Virus record (IMG/VR): IMGVR_UViG_3300044695_006279
Location: 1 to 64,000 of that record
DNA from: a virus
Length of the DNA stretch: 64,000 nucleotides
Strand: one strand, 5' to 3'
In this document: piece by piece, positions 29,771 to 39,775 of the stretch
Numbering within the stretch: position 1 is the stretch's first letter
How the letters are laid out: every line of letters begins with the position of its first letter
The notes under the pieces: generated by a model
Told to the model about the DNA's origin: nothing
What the model saw: the letters and a program-made list of their open reading frames with translations, nothing else
The model's database searches: none
Program-made: the position numbers and the translations under genes

Positions 29771-29777
29771 ATAAATA
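29771..29777 (+). promoter_or_regulatory. T4-type late promoter motif ATAAATA
   Basis: ATAAATA directly after the terminator and 29 bases before the ATG of the giant fibre gene (29807). Confidence 0.6.
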
Positions 29778-29806
29778 ATCCATAACGGAACTTATAATAA
29801 AATAAG

Positions 29807-32800
29807 ATGGGTCTCTCTCGTTTAGATAATTTTCTAAAGTCTGTTCGTGGTACAATCATATATGTTGATCCAAACAGTCTTGATTCTACGGATAGTATTG
29901 AGAATCAAGGAAACTCACTGACTCGTCCATTTAAAACGATTCAAAGAGCACTAATTGAGGCATCAAGATTCTCTTACCAAAGAGGACTGAATAATGATAG
30001 ATTTGGTAAAACAACAATTCTTCTATATCCAGGCGATCACGTTATAGATAATCGTCCAGGATGGATTCCTGATGGTTCAAATAATTTTAGACTTAGGAAT
30101 GGTTCTACAAGTAATAATTTTCCTGCTTGGGATTTAACATCAAACTTTGATCTCACTACATCAGATAACGTACTTTATAAAATGAATAGTATTCATGGAG
30201 GAGTTATTATTCCTCGTGGTACTTCAATTGTTGGACTCGATTTAAGAAAGACTAAAATTCGTCCAAAGTATGTTCCCAATCCAACTAACGATAATATTGA
30301 AAGATCGACTATTTTCCGTGTAACCGGCGGATGTTATATATGGCAGTTTTCTTTATTTGATGCCGATCCAAATGGACAGTGCTATCTTGATTACACTGAA
30401 AATCTTTTTGTACCTAACTTCTCTCATCACAAATTATCTTGCTTTGAATATGCTGATGGAGTAAATGATGTAAATATTGATGATGTTTTTCAAACATATT
30501 CAACAGATCGTACTGACCTGGATATGTATTATGAGAAAGTTGGACTTGCATATGGACAATCATCTGGTCGTGCAATTGAACCAGATTATCCTTCATCTAG
30601 CATTGATATTCAACCCAAGATTGATGAATATCGTATTGTAGGTTCTACTGGAGCATCTGTTGGTATTTCAAGTATTATTTCTGGTAATGGAATTACTCCA
30701 TCAAAAATAATTACAGTTACTACTGAATCTGGCGTATCTGGCCTTGATGTAGATACTCCATTCAGAATTTCTGGTATTATTGCAGAAGGTTATAACGGAC
30801 AATTTGTTGTAACTGAAAAATTAAGTGACACTGTAATTAAATATCAAGTTCAAAATGCCCCATTGGTTGCTTTCCCATCATCAACTGGGTCAACTTTATC
30901 ACTTACTTCCGATACTGTAACTTCAGCATCTCCATACATCTTTAACATCTCTTTACGTTCTGTTTATGGAATGTGCGGAGTTCTTGCTGATGGTGATAAG
31001 GCATCAGGATTTAAATCAATGGTTATTGCCCAATTCACGGGTATTGGATTGCAGAAAGATGATAATGCGTTTGTATTGTACAATTCATCTACGGGAACTT
31101 ATGATGATACTACAGTTCCTGGAAATGAGACAATTAGTACAAATTCAAGAGCAATCTTTAAACCCACATATAGGAATTTCCATATTAAGGCAATTAATGA
31201 TGCATTTGTTCAGAATGTTTCAATCTTTGCGATTGGTTATGCTGAACATTTTGCTGTAGAAAGTGGTGGTGACTTTTCAGTTACCAACTCAAACTCTAAC
31301 TTTGGAGCAAAGGCACTTGTTGCTTCAGGTTTTAGAAGAAATGCATTTCCTCAAGATGATCTTGGTTATATCACTCATATTATTCCACCAAAAGAAATTC
31401 CAAAGGTTGAAACCGCAATTGAATTTAATTCAATTGACGTAAGTAAGACCGTTGGGGTTGCTTCAACAGGATATCTCTATCTTTATAATCAAACAAACTC
31501 TGATGTTGCACCAGAAAATGTTCTAGAAGGATATCGTATTGGTGCTAGAGAAAATGATACTCTAAAAGTTATAATTTCAGCAGGAAGCACTGCATCAGAA
31601 TATAGTGCTCGTATTGTAATGCCTGGATCTCAGACAACTTCTGAGAAGAAATTCTATGTAAGTCGTAGTATTTCTGGTATTAATAATATTTCCAGCAATA
31701 CACTTTCATTAACACAAAATCATACATTTATAAATGGAGAATCAGTTCGCATATTGAGTGATAATGGACAACTTCCTGATGGTTTGTTGCCAAATACAGT
31801 TTATTATGCAATTACGAGTAGTAATGCAAGCAGTGGACTTACAACAACTACGCAACTGAAACTTGCAAAAACTCAAAACGATGCCATCAGTGCAAGTGAG
31901 ATTTTAATTAACAACAAAGGTGGTATTTTAAGTGTTGTAAGTAGAGTATCTGATAAGAATTCTGGGGACATTGGACACCCAGTTCAGTTTGATTATAGTA
32001 ATTCGCAATGGTATATTCAGGTATCAAACAGTGAAACTGATAATAAGATTTATCCAGCAATCGTAAGTTTTGGTTCAACTATTCTTGGTGCAGCAACTCC
32101 TAGAACATATATCAATCGTAAGCAAGATTCAAGAAATGCAAATGATACGATTTATCGTCTAAGATATGTAATTCCCGCATCTTCTGGATTGTATGCAAGA
32201 CCACCAAGTGATGGATTTGTTATTCAAGAATCTAATACCACTATTGGAGCAACTAGCGGAGAAATTCAAACTTATTTTGGTGCTGGTTCTATTTCAAATG
32301 TAAATCAGCAAAGAAACTTTAGATTCGTTGCTGATGCCCAGTGGCAAGCAGGTATTGCATATATCACTACAGAACTTCCTCATAATTTATCAGTAGGATC
32401 TGAAGTCACATTTTTTAATATTAAAAGTTCAAATAATGTAATTGGTGCAAGTAATTCTGGATATAATGGAACTTATGTAGTAAGTACAATTACAAATGCT
32501 AAAGTATTTACATTTGCTTTAGACACTGATCCAGGTGCATTAACAAATGATATTTCAGCAAGAGATTCTTCTCTTCCATATTTTAAAAGAAGTAAGTATA
32601 AGAATACCTATTATAATCTCAAAACTCAAGAAGCACAAAAATATATTGCAGGGCAACAAGATGGTGTCTATTACTTAACTGTTCTAAATTCCTCCAATTC
32701 CCCAAGTGTTGATCCTTTTACTGAGGAAAAATATTCTCAACCAGTAAAAGAACTTTATCCGCAAACAAATCGTGATAATCCAGAATCAGATCCAGATGAG

Positions 32801-35641
32801 ACTCAATCGTTTGCATCTTCATCAGTAATTGGTGAAGTTGTAGTTAATGATGTCCGTAAGAGTATTACAAAAGAAACAATCTCCAAAGTTCTATCGGATA
32901 GTAATGTAGGCATTGCTATTACAGATATTACTTCAACAGATGCATCTACACATACTGTACATACTGCTATTGATCATGGATTAAATCGTATCACACAAGT
33001 CAGTATTACTAATGCTGGATCTGGATATGGGTATGGAAGTGCTACAAGTTTATATAATGCAAGTCTTGTTGGATTTGCTGGATCTGCTACAGGTGCCTTC
33101 GCTACTGCCAAAATATCAGTAGATGGATCAGGATCTATTTCTGATATTGTAATCATGGATGGTGGGTCTTCTTATGGAATTGGAAATACTCTTTCTGTTG
33201 TAGGTGTTGCAACAACCACAGGATATTCTCCGGCAGTAGTAACAGTTACTCAAATCTATAATAATGTTGGAGATACTATCAGAATTTCTGGAGTATCCTC
33301 CGAAGGTTATTCTACATTTAATGATCTTTATAGAATTACAAATGTTACTGTTGGAGCTGGGTATAGATTTGCAGTTTCTTCTGCATCTTCAATTTCAGTT
33401 GGTTCAACACTTGGTATTGGAACGCAATTTACATTAAATGCATTTGCTGACCTAACTGGAGAAGCAATTAGAGTTAGTTCATTGGCATATGATAATAATT
33501 CTGGAATTGCAACTATTACAACTTCTAACCGTCATGGGTTAAAGGTTGATAATAAGATTCGTTTAATAGGATCTACTGAAGAAATATATAACGGAGATTT
33601 TGTTGTCAAAGAAAATCTCAATCTAAATTCATTCTCCGTTACGATTGGTGTTGGAACATTTTCTCCTTCAGCAGCAGGAACTCTTTATGCATATCGCGAA
33701 GGTGTAACATCAAATGGTGGTACAATTACAGTTGATAATGAAAATTTAAATGGCAGAATGATTCCAACTTATGCTGGAATTACAACTACTTTATCAGCAC
33801 TTATTCCAGATGCACTTACGGACCAGATTAACATTCAAAATATTGAAAATCTTGATATTAAAATTGGTGATTATTTGGTAATTGACGAAGAAATCGTGAG
33901 AGTAAAAACAACTATTCCAAGTACTCCAACAAATCCAATTTATGTTTTCCGTGGAGTTCTTGGAACAAAAGCAGTTAGTCATTCAGTCAACTCTGTTGTA
34001 AGAAGAATTTATGCCAATCCAATTGAGTTCCGTAGGCATTCAATCATTCGTGCATCTGGTCATACATTTGAATATGTTGGATTTGGTCCTGGTAACTATT
34101 CAACTGCATTCCCAGATAAACAAGATCGTCAGATTTCTTCAATAGAGGAACTCCTTGCACAATCAACCAGAAAAGATGGTGGTATTAACTTCTATACTGG
34201 TATGAATGATAAGGGTATTTCATACTCAGGAAATAAGAGATTGAGTTCAGTTACAGGTCAAGAAGAAATCTTTGATACTCCTGTCCAAACTGTAACTGGT
34301 GAAGATATTGGAGGACTTCCTGGATTAAATGTTATTACTCCAGTTCAAGGAACATTTAGTCGTTCAATTCGTGTTGATGGTGGTAGTGATGGCAAATCAA
34401 TTTCTGAGTTTAATGGACCTGTTGTATTTGGAAATAAGATAACATCAACTTCCAATAAAGGTATTGAAGCATTCTCGCTGTTCTTGCAGGGCGATGCTAC
34501 AGTTTCTAGAAAATATACCGTTGGAGTTACTACACCAATACTTTCGGGTAATCCTGGAGATGTAATTTACTATCAAAATCCAACGAAGGGTGGATATCTT
34601 GGATGGGTTTATACTACTGACAATGAATGGTATCGTTTTGGTGCTGTCAGCCTTTCCAAAGATTTAAATATTGCTCTCTTTGATCAGGTTGGTATTGCAA
34701 CCACAAGTCCCGGTTCCAATCTTCTTCAGGTTGGTGGTGGATCTTCAATTGTTTCCATTAATTCAAGTGGTGGTGTTGGCATTGGAACCAGTGCAAATCA
34801 ATTTAAACTTCAGATAAATGGCAGTACAAATTTCATCGGCACTTGCTACGGTTCTTACTTCTCTGGCGATGGAAGTGGATTAACAAATATAAATGTAAGT
34901 GCTGCCGGGTGGTCTCAAATTAGTGGTGGAATTTATAATACATTATTGGGTACTGTTGGTATTGGTACATCAGTTCCTAGATTTAATCTTGAAGTTGGTC
35001 CTGTTGGAACATCTGCAACGACACTTTATGTTAATGGAGAGGCAGTATTTGCTGGAATTATCACCGCAAATAATGTATTTGTAAGCGGAATGCTAACCGC
35101 AACGGCATTTGATCTAAAGTCAACATCGGGTCAAATTAGAGCAGGTATTGTTACTACAACAAATCTTATAGTTGGTAGTGCTGGAACTACGCTCACAACT
35201 AATGGTCCATTAATTGGTATTGGAACAGCAGTACCAAGAGCAAAACTTGACATTGAGGGGCATACAAGATTTAAGACATATTCCGAAGTTGTTCAAACAA
35301 TCTCAAGTTCGTCTAATATTGTCACAATTGATCTGTCTCAGGCACAGTCATTCGATTTTACATTATCGGAAACAGTTAATCAATTTACGATTATTAATGC
35401 ACCATCTGGAGCAAGTTCATTTGTTATTAAAATTGCACAAAATGCAATTGGTGGATATCTGGTTGATATTGATGACTTTAGAAATTCTAGTGGAGGAATT
35501 TTACCGGTTTATTGGCCTGGTGGTGGTGTTCTGCCAACCATAACACCAACTGCAAATAGAGCGGATATATATTCATTCAAGACTTTTGATGGTGGAGTAT
35601 CTTGGTACGGTTTCGTTGACGGACAAAACTTTGTTAACTAA
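29807..35641 (+). CDS. giant fibre / baseplate structural protein (1944 aa)
   Basis: A 1944-residue virion protein. The N-terminus (MGLSRLDNFLKSVRGTIIYV, ENQGNSLTRPFKTIQRALIE, TTILLYPGDHVI) looks like the first coils of a pectate-lyase-type beta-helix and also serves as an attachment domain in related cyanophage proteins. The long middle is rich in Ser, Thr, Gly and Ile with many short repeats. Near the C-terminus is the stalk motif FSGDGSGLTNIN followed by a compact beta domain ending GVSWYGFVDGQNF. No S74 chaperone is present. It is probably a long or side fibre. Relatives of its TNSNSNFGAKALVASG motif occur in the 56446 protein. Confidence 0.72.
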   Translation: MGLSRLDNFLKSVRGTIIYVDPNSLDSTDSIENQGNSLTRPFKTIQRALIEASRFSYQRGLNNDRFGKTTILLYPGDHVIDNRPGWIPDGSNNFRLRNGSTSNNFPAWDLTSNFDLTTSDNVLYKMNSIHGGVIIPRGTSIVGLDLRKTKIRPKYVPNPTNDNIERSTIFRVTGGCYIWQFSLFDADPNGQCYLDYTENLFVPNFSHHKLSCFEYADGVNDVNIDDVFQTYSTDRTDLDMYYEKVGLAYGQSSGRAIEPDYPSSSIDIQPKIDEYRIVGSTGASVGISSIISGNGITPSKIITVTTESGVSGLDVDTPFRISGIIAEGYNGQFVVTEKLSDTVIKYQVQNAPLVAFPSSTGSTLSLTSDTVTSASPYIFNISLRSVYGMCGVLADGDKASGFKSMVIAQFTGIGLQKDDNAFVLYNSSTGTYDDTTVPGNETISTNSRAIFKPTYRNFHIKAINDAFVQNVSIFAIGYAEHFAVESGGDFSVTNSNSNFGAKALVASGFRRNAFPQDDLGYITHIIPPKEIPKVETAIEFNSIDVSKTVGVASTGYLYLYNQTNSDVAPENVLEGYRIGARENDTLKVIISAGSTASEYSARIVMPGSQTTSEKKFYVSRSISGINNISSNTLSLTQNHTFINGESVRILSDNGQLPDGLLPNTVYYAITSSNASSGLTTTTQLKLAKTQNDAISASEILINNKGGILSVVSRVSDKNSGDIGHPVQFDYSNSQWYIQVSNSETDNKIYPAIVSFGSTILGAATPRTYINRKQDSRNANDTIYRLRYVIPASSGLYARPPSDGFVIQESNTTIGATSGEIQTYFGAGSISNVNQQRNFRFVADAQWQAGIAYITTELPHNLSVGSEVTFFNIKSSNNVIGASNSGYNGTYVVSTITNAKVFTFALDTDPGALTNDISARDSSLPYFKRSKYKNTYYNLKTQEAQKYIAGQQDGVYYLTVLNSSNSPSVDPFTEEKYSQPVKELYPQTNRDNPESDPDETQSFASSSVIGEVVVNDVRKSITKETISKVLSDSNVGIAITDITSTDASTHTVHTAIDHGLNRITQVSITNAGSGYGYGSATSLYNASLVGFAGSATGAFATAKISVDGSGSISDIVIMDGGSSYGIGNTLSVVGVATTTGYSPAVVTVTQIYNNVGDTIRISGVSSEGYSTFNDLYRITNVTVGAGYRFAVSSASSISVGSTLGIGTQFTLNAFADLTGEAIRVSSLAYDNNSGIATITTSNRHGLKVDNKIRLIGSTEEIYNGDFVVKENLNLNSFSVTIGVGTFSPSAAGTLYAYREGVTSNGGTITVDNENLNGRMIPTYAGITTTLSALIPDALTDQINIQNIENLDIKIGDYLVIDEEIVRVKTTIPSTPTNPIYVFRGVLGTKAVSHSVNSVVRRIYANPIEFRRHSIIRASGHTFEYVGFGPGNYSTAFPDKQDRQISSIEELLAQSTRKDGGINFYTGMNDKGISYSGNKRLSSVTGQEEIFDTPVQTVTGEDIGGLPGLNVITPVQGTFSRSIRVDGGSDGKSISEFNGPVVFGNKITSTSNKGIEAFSLFLQGDATVSRKYTVGVTTPILSGNPGDVIYYQNPTKGGYLGWVYTTDNEWYRFGAVSLSKDLNIALFDQVGIATTSPGSNLLQVGGGSSIVSINSSGGVGIGTSANQFKLQINGSTNFIGTCYGSYFSGDGSGLTNINVSAAGWSQISGGIYNTLLGTVGIGTSVPRFNLEVGPVGTSATTLYVNGEAVFAGIITANNVFVSGMLTATAFDLKSTSGQIRAGIVTTTNLIVGSAGTTLTTNGPLIGIGTAVPRAKLDIEGHTRFKTYSEVVQTISSSSNIVTIDLSQAQSFDFTLSETVNQFTIINAPSGASSFVIKIAQNAIGGYLVDIDDFRNSSGGILPVYWPGGGVLPTITPTANRADIYSFKTFDGGVSWYGFVDGQNFVN

Positions 35642-35652
35642 AGGAGATTGAT

Positions 35653-38600
35653 ATGTTAAACAAACAGACAACTTTAGATCTAAACGGTCCAATTCTATCA
35701 TTTACTACAAATCCAGTTGGAGCAGCAACTACTAATGGTGGATCTGCAACTTTTATCGGTATTGCAACAGCAACATTTCCCATACAAACTCCACCAAATC
35801 CTGCAATACCCACTGGATATATTTCTTATCGATGGTATGATCAAAATGGACCATTAACTGATGGTGCAAATGTAACTGGATCTGCAACTACGACATTAAC
35901 TATTTCTAATGTCGTTAGTCCAACTGATCATAATAAACAGTTTTATTTAAATGCAGATTATATACCATCTGCATATGGAGAAAATCCAATTACAGTTGGT
36001 ACTGCCAGATCAACTGGAAATGCAATAAATGATCCAATTTCATCTAGTAGTGCAGTTTTAACAGTCTATCCAACATTATCGGTAACAAAACAACCTGGCA
36101 TTAGTACTATTGGACAAAACTCATATACAAGATTTGTTACTAATGCATCAATTACAGATACTAGTCAAGGAAATATTTCTTATCAATGGCAATTAAATGG
36201 TTCTGATCTTTCGGACAGTGCAACTATACAAGGTTCTAAAACAAATGAACTTTTAATTTCTTTACCAAATATTGGGATTAATACTGTTAGAGCAAAAATT
36301 ACTCATCCCACTGCTTCAAACTCTCCATTATATACAAATAATGCCAATCTTGATGTAGTTGCTCCTAGAAAAATACTTAACGTTGAAGTAATTCCGGATG
36401 ATAACAGTACTGAGGCACTATTATATTCTTGGAATATTGTTACTCAAGGTCCATATACAATAAATCCAGATCAAATACCACCTGGAAGTATTCTTACATT
36501 TTATGCACCAGAACTAAGTATTGAGGCATATATTGATATGTACGGAACTGCTGGAGCAGATTATGGAACTTTTGTTGGAGGAAGAGGTGGAGTATCTACA
36601 ATCAGATTAACATTAAATAAAAATGAAGAATATGCTGTCACGCCTCTTTCTCTAACTAAAAATGGTGGAGGTGTTTTTCTATATAAAAAAGCAAAATTAA
36701 TTGCTGTTGCTGGTGGAGGAGGAAATGCAGGAAAAAATGGTAGTGGCGGTGACGGTGGTGGCGTTAACGTAGCAGGTCTTACTGCCAGTGGGTCTGGTGG
36801 AAGTCTTTATGCTGCAGGAACATTACCCTCAAATGGTATATTTGGTTCTAGTGTTCAATTCGTAACACTTAAATCTGGAGATACTTTAGCAATTGCTCCC
36901 AACGGAGGTAGAGTACTACCTTGCACTAAAGGTGAATATTGGGCCACTCTAGGATTTTCTGCATGTGCTGATGTTGGAAATACAAAGTACTATACACCTA
37001 CTGCAGGAGTAAGTACAAATACGGCAACAATTGCAAGAGGATATAAACCAGGATATGGAATTAATGGCACTGCAGGACAAGGAATAAATTCTGGAGGCAA
37101 TGGCGGCAGTGGTGCAACTGGCGGCAATGGTGGTAACGGTGGAGGTGGTGGAGGTGGAAGTGGATATAGTGATGGGTCTGTAATAATTACTTCTACGCAA
37201 CAAGGTGGTAATGCCGGTCTTGGAAAAGTTGTAATTCGCGAATATGTACCACCCCCACCACCTCCTCCACCACCGCCGCCACCACCACCATCTTGTCCTG
37301 CTCCATGGACAAAGATCTTAATGGCAGATGGAACTCTTAAGAATGCAGGCGATTTAGTGGTTGGAGATATTCTTAAAACGCAGCATAAAAATACTTTAGA
37401 ATGGGGAGAGTATCCAATTACTTATAAAAAAGTAAGTCCTTCAGAAAGATTAAAACTCACTTTTGAAGAGTCTAACTTTACTTGCTCTCCAACTCATAAA
37501 ATGTATGTTGATGGTAAAGGTTGGATATTAGTTACCGATATGGTAATTGGTGATGTTATAAGTAATCAAAAACTATTGTCAGTAGAACCTGCTGAAAGTG
37601 GAGATGTTATTGTTATTGAAGTTGATGAGGCATATACTTTTATTGGTGAAGGATTGTTATCGCGTACAGTGAAGATTGAATTAACAGAATCTCCACTGCC
37701 AATTTTTAATCCATTTCCAAAGATTTTGATGTCAGATAAGACTCAAAAAAATGCTAGAGATTTGAAAGTTGGTGATTTAATTAAAACTCAACATGAACAT
37801 ACTTTAGAATGGGGAGAGTATCCAATTACACATAATTCAACCTTACAGTCGGAAAGATTAAAACTTACTTTTGATAATGCTAAGGTTATTTTTTCTCCAA
37901 CTCATAAAATGTATGTTGAAAATAAAGGTTGGACTAGAGTTTGTGATATGGCAATTGGTGATGTTGTAAGTAATCAAAAATTAATAAGTGTGGAGAGTGT
38001 TGAATATGGTGATGTTGTTTCAATTGAAGTTGATGATGCACATACTTTTATTAGTGACGGATTATTATCGCACAACAGAAGAAATCCTCCTCCACCACCG
38101 CCACCACCGCCAAAATCACCGCCACCACCTCCATTTGTTCTCCCACGAACACAGCAAGACCCCTTGTTAGCATTTGTGTCACCACCACCGCCACCGCCAC
38201 CACCAAAAGCACCACCACCAAAAGCGCCAAAGCCACCCGCACCAGTTGCGCCACCAGTTGCGCCACCAGTTGCGCCACCAGTTGCGCCACCATCACTGGC
38301 ACCATCTTGTCCTGCACCATGGGCAAAGATATTAATGTCTGACGGGACTCTTAAGAATGCGGGTGATCTAAAAGTTGGTGATTTAATAAAAACTCAAGAT
38401 GAACACACTTTAGAATGGGGTGAATACTCTGTATTAAAAGTTTCTATCGTTCAAGAAGATAGATTTAAAATGAAATTTGACCACAAAGATTTGGTCTGCT
38501 CAACATCTCATAAAATGTATGTTGAAAATAAAGGTTGGACTAGAGTTTGTGATATGGTAATTGGGGATATTATAAGTGGACATACCTTACTTGAAATTGA

Positions 38601-39156
38601 TGATTATGAATATGGAGATGTCGTTGCAATTCAAATTAAGGGTGCTCACACTTATATCTGTGAAGGATTATTATCTCACAATTTAAAGATAGTTACTCCA
38701 CCAGTAACGAATCCACCTGTAACGAATCCATCACCACCAATTACATCCTGTCCTGCTCCATGGACAAAGATCTTAATGGCAGATGGAACTCAAAAGAATG
38801 CAGGTGATCTAAAAGTTGGTGATTTAATTACAACTCGACATGAACATACTTTAGAATGGGGTGAATACTTAATTGATTATGTTAAGCAAGTTGATTCTGA
38901 AAGATTGAAAATTATCTTTGATCATGTTGAATTTACCTGCTCACCTACTCATACATTTTATAGTGAAGAAAGTGGTTGGGTTTTAGCTTGTAGTTTAAAA
39001 GTTGGTGATATTATTTCTGGGCATACAATTATAAAAATTGAAAGTGCAGAACCTGGAAAGGTTGTTGCAATTCAAGTTGATGGTGGTCACACCTATATCT
39101 CAGAAAACTTATTATCTCACAATAAACTAGTCTCACCACCACCAACAGGCAAATAA
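35653..39156 (+). CDS. virion protein with four tandem Hint (intein-like) domains and proline-rich linkers
   Basis: A 1167-residue protein. Residues about 1-235 hold Ig-like domains (YISYRWYDQNGPLTDGA, ISYQWQLNGSDLSDSAT). About 345-530 is Gly-rich. Then come a poly-Pro run and four Hint-type domains at residues 548-673, 687-808, 886-1010 and 1033-1157. Each has A..IL..DGT.KNA.DL.VGD, TLEWGEY, S(P/T)(T/S)H, a GW strand, a second GD and a final HT(F/Y)I..LLSHN or a variant. Domains 1, 3 and 4 start with Cys and 2, 3 and 4 end in His-Asn. Pro-rich linkers separate 2, 3 and 4. AAGGAG precedes the ATG. Confidence 0.82.
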   Translation: MLNKQTTLDLNGPILSFTTNPVGAATTNGGSATFIGIATATFPIQTPPNPAIPTGYISYRWYDQNGPLTDGANVTGSATTTLTISNVVSPTDHNKQFYLNADYIPSAYGENPITVGTARSTGNAINDPISSSSAVLTVYPTLSVTKQPGISTIGQNSYTRFVTNASITDTSQGNISYQWQLNGSDLSDSATIQGSKTNELLISLPNIGINTVRAKITHPTASNSPLYTNNANLDVVAPRKILNVEVIPDDNSTEALLYSWNIVTQGPYTINPDQIPPGSILTFYAPELSIEAYIDMYGTAGADYGTFVGGRGGVSTIRLTLNKNEEYAVTPLSLTKNGGGVFLYKKAKLIAVAGGGGNAGKNGSGGDGGGVNVAGLTASGSGGSLYAAGTLPSNGIFGSSVQFVTLKSGDTLAIAPNGGRVLPCTKGEYWATLGFSACADVGNTKYYTPTAGVSTNTATIARGYKPGYGINGTAGQGINSGGNGGSGATGGNGGNGGGGGGGSGYSDGSVIITSTQQGGNAGLGKVVIREYVPPPPPPPPPPPPPPSCPAPWTKILMADGTLKNAGDLVVGDILKTQHKNTLEWGEYPITYKKVSPSERLKLTFEESNFTCSPTHKMYVDGKGWILVTDMVIGDVISNQKLLSVEPAESGDVIVIEVDEAYTFIGEGLLSRTVKIELTESPLPIFNPFPKILMSDKTQKNARDLKVGDLIKTQHEHTLEWGEYPITHNSTLQSERLKLTFDNAKVIFSPTHKMYVENKGWTRVCDMAIGDVVSNQKLISVESVEYGDVVSIEVDDAHTFISDGLLSHNRRNPPPPPPPPPKSPPPPPFVLPRTQQDPLLAFVSPPPPPPPPKAPPPKAPKPPAPVAPPVAPPVAPPVAPPSLAPSCPAPWAKILMSDGTLKNAGDLKVGDLIKTQDEHTLEWGEYSVLKVSIVQEDRFKMKFDHKDLVCSTSHKMYVENKGWTRVCDMVIGDIISGHTLLEIDDYEYGDVVAIQIKGAHTYICEGLLSHNLKIVTPPVTNPPVTNPSPPITSCPAPWTKILMADGTQKNAGDLKVGDLITTRHEHTLEWGEYLIDYVKQVDSERLKIIFDHVEFTCSPTHTFYSEESGWVLACSLKVGDIISGHTIIKIESAEPGKVVAIQVDGGHTYISENLLSHNKLVSPPPTGK
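37294..37668 (+). other. Hint domain 1 (N-terminal Cys present, C-terminal His-Asn lost)
   Basis: Residues 548-672. It starts SCPAPWTKIL right after a run of Pro, with Cys as the N-terminal nucleophile, has CSPTHKMY as the block B His, and ends LLSRTV, so the terminal His-Asn of active Hint domains is replaced by Arg-Thr. It could do N-terminal thioester chemistry but not Asn cyclisation. Confidence 0.78.
37711..38076 (+). other. Hint domain 2 (N-terminal Cys lost, C-terminal His-Asn present)
   Basis: Residues 687-808. It joins domain 1 through a short non-proline linker. The Cys position is occupied by a hydrophobic residue in LPIFNPFPKIL. FSPTHKMY and the ending LLSHN are intact, followed by Arg and then a Pro run. 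It is the mirror image of domain 1 in what it has kept. Confidence 0.78.
38308..38682 (+). other. Hint domain 3 (both terminal motifs present)
   Basis: Residues 886-1010. SCPAPWAKIL supplies the Cys, CSTSHKMY the block B His (with Ser in place of Thr), and LLSHN the terminal His-Asn, followed by Leu rather than a nucleophile. That combination resembles bacterial intein-like domains that cleave without splicing. Confidence 0.8.
38749..39123 (+). other. Hint domain 4 (both terminal motifs present)
   Basis: Residues 1033-1157. SCPAPWTKIL, CSPTHTFY and LLSHN are all present. Only ten residues follow (starting KL and Pro-rich), so C-terminal cleavage would release a short tail. Confidence 0.8.
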
Positions 39157-39160
39157 AAAT

Positions 39161-39730
39161 TCAATCGTTATAAACGGGAGCGGCATGTGGATCATAAGTC
39201 AAAAAAACGCTTAATGTCTGCCTAACGCCGCTCTCAACTTTTTTAACTCCATGTGTGAATTTTAAATCTGCTGGATGAACAACTAGCATTCTTGGTTCTG
39301 GTTTAACTTCTATATTCAAATTTGGATAATATAATTCTCCACCAACAAAAGAACTATTAAAATAAAGAACACTTCCGTGCGATCTCCAAGGAGATGAGTT
39401 TGGAGTAACTCCATCTTGCTCAATATTATCTGCATGTGGAGTAAGTTCTACTTTATTTTCCCACCTAACAAATTGTGGATATTCTATAAAAAGTTTTTGG
39501 TCAGATATAGAAGTTTTCTCTACAACACTTCTAATTGATACAATTAACTTAATTAATTTTTCTCTAACTTCTTCTTCCTTAATTGAAGAATAATATATGC
39601 ATCTTTTGGACCAGTAATCTTCTGAACTTATATGTTGATCATATGAAGATTTATTTTCTTCTATCCAGTTTAAAAAATAATCATTTTCTTCTTCTGTAAT
39701 AAAATTTCTAATTACCAATGGATAAGACAT
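39161..39730 (-). CDS. 2-oxoglutarate/Fe(II)-dependent oxygenase (prolyl hydroxylase-like)
   Basis: A 189-residue enzyme of the Fe(II)/2OG oxygenase superfamily. The iron triad is PHADN (His and Asp) and FTHGV (second His), and RQTLSVFL supplies the Arg that binds 2-oxoglutarate. The core VLYFNSSFVGGELYYPNL and length are those of prolyl-4-hydroxylase-type domains. It is the only antisense gene in this block, between the proline-rich Hint protein and an S74 fibre, so virion proline or lysine side chains are plausible substrates. It has its own late promoter motif 30 bases upstream. Confidence 0.83.
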   Translation of the reverse strand: MSYPLVIRNFITEEENDYFLNWIEENKSSYDQHISSEDYWSKRCIYYSSIKEEEVREKLIKLIVSIRSVVEKTSISDQKLFIEYPQFVRWENKVELTPHADNIEQDGVTPNSSPWRSHGSVLYFNSSFVGGELYYPNLNIEVKPEPRMLVVHPADLKFTHGVKKVESGVRQTLSVFLTYDPHAAPVYND

Positions 39731-39760
39731 AAATGTGAATTTTAAAATTGTTCATATTCG

Positions 39761-39767
39761 TATTTAT
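39761..39767 (-). promoter_or_regulatory. T4-type late promoter motif ATAAATA (minus strand)
   Basis: ATAAATA on the minus strand, 30 bases upstream of the oxygenase ATG. It is back to back with the plus-strand motif at 39776. Confidence 0.5.
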
Positions 39768-39775
39768 TTCTTTAT

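Noticed and set aside
37294-39123. Ordinary splicing inteins inserted in a conserved enzyme
   Set aside because: The flanking sequence is proline-rich linker, not enzyme, no homing endonuclease domain is present, and the residue after His-Asn is Arg, Leu or Lys rather than Ser, Thr or Cys.
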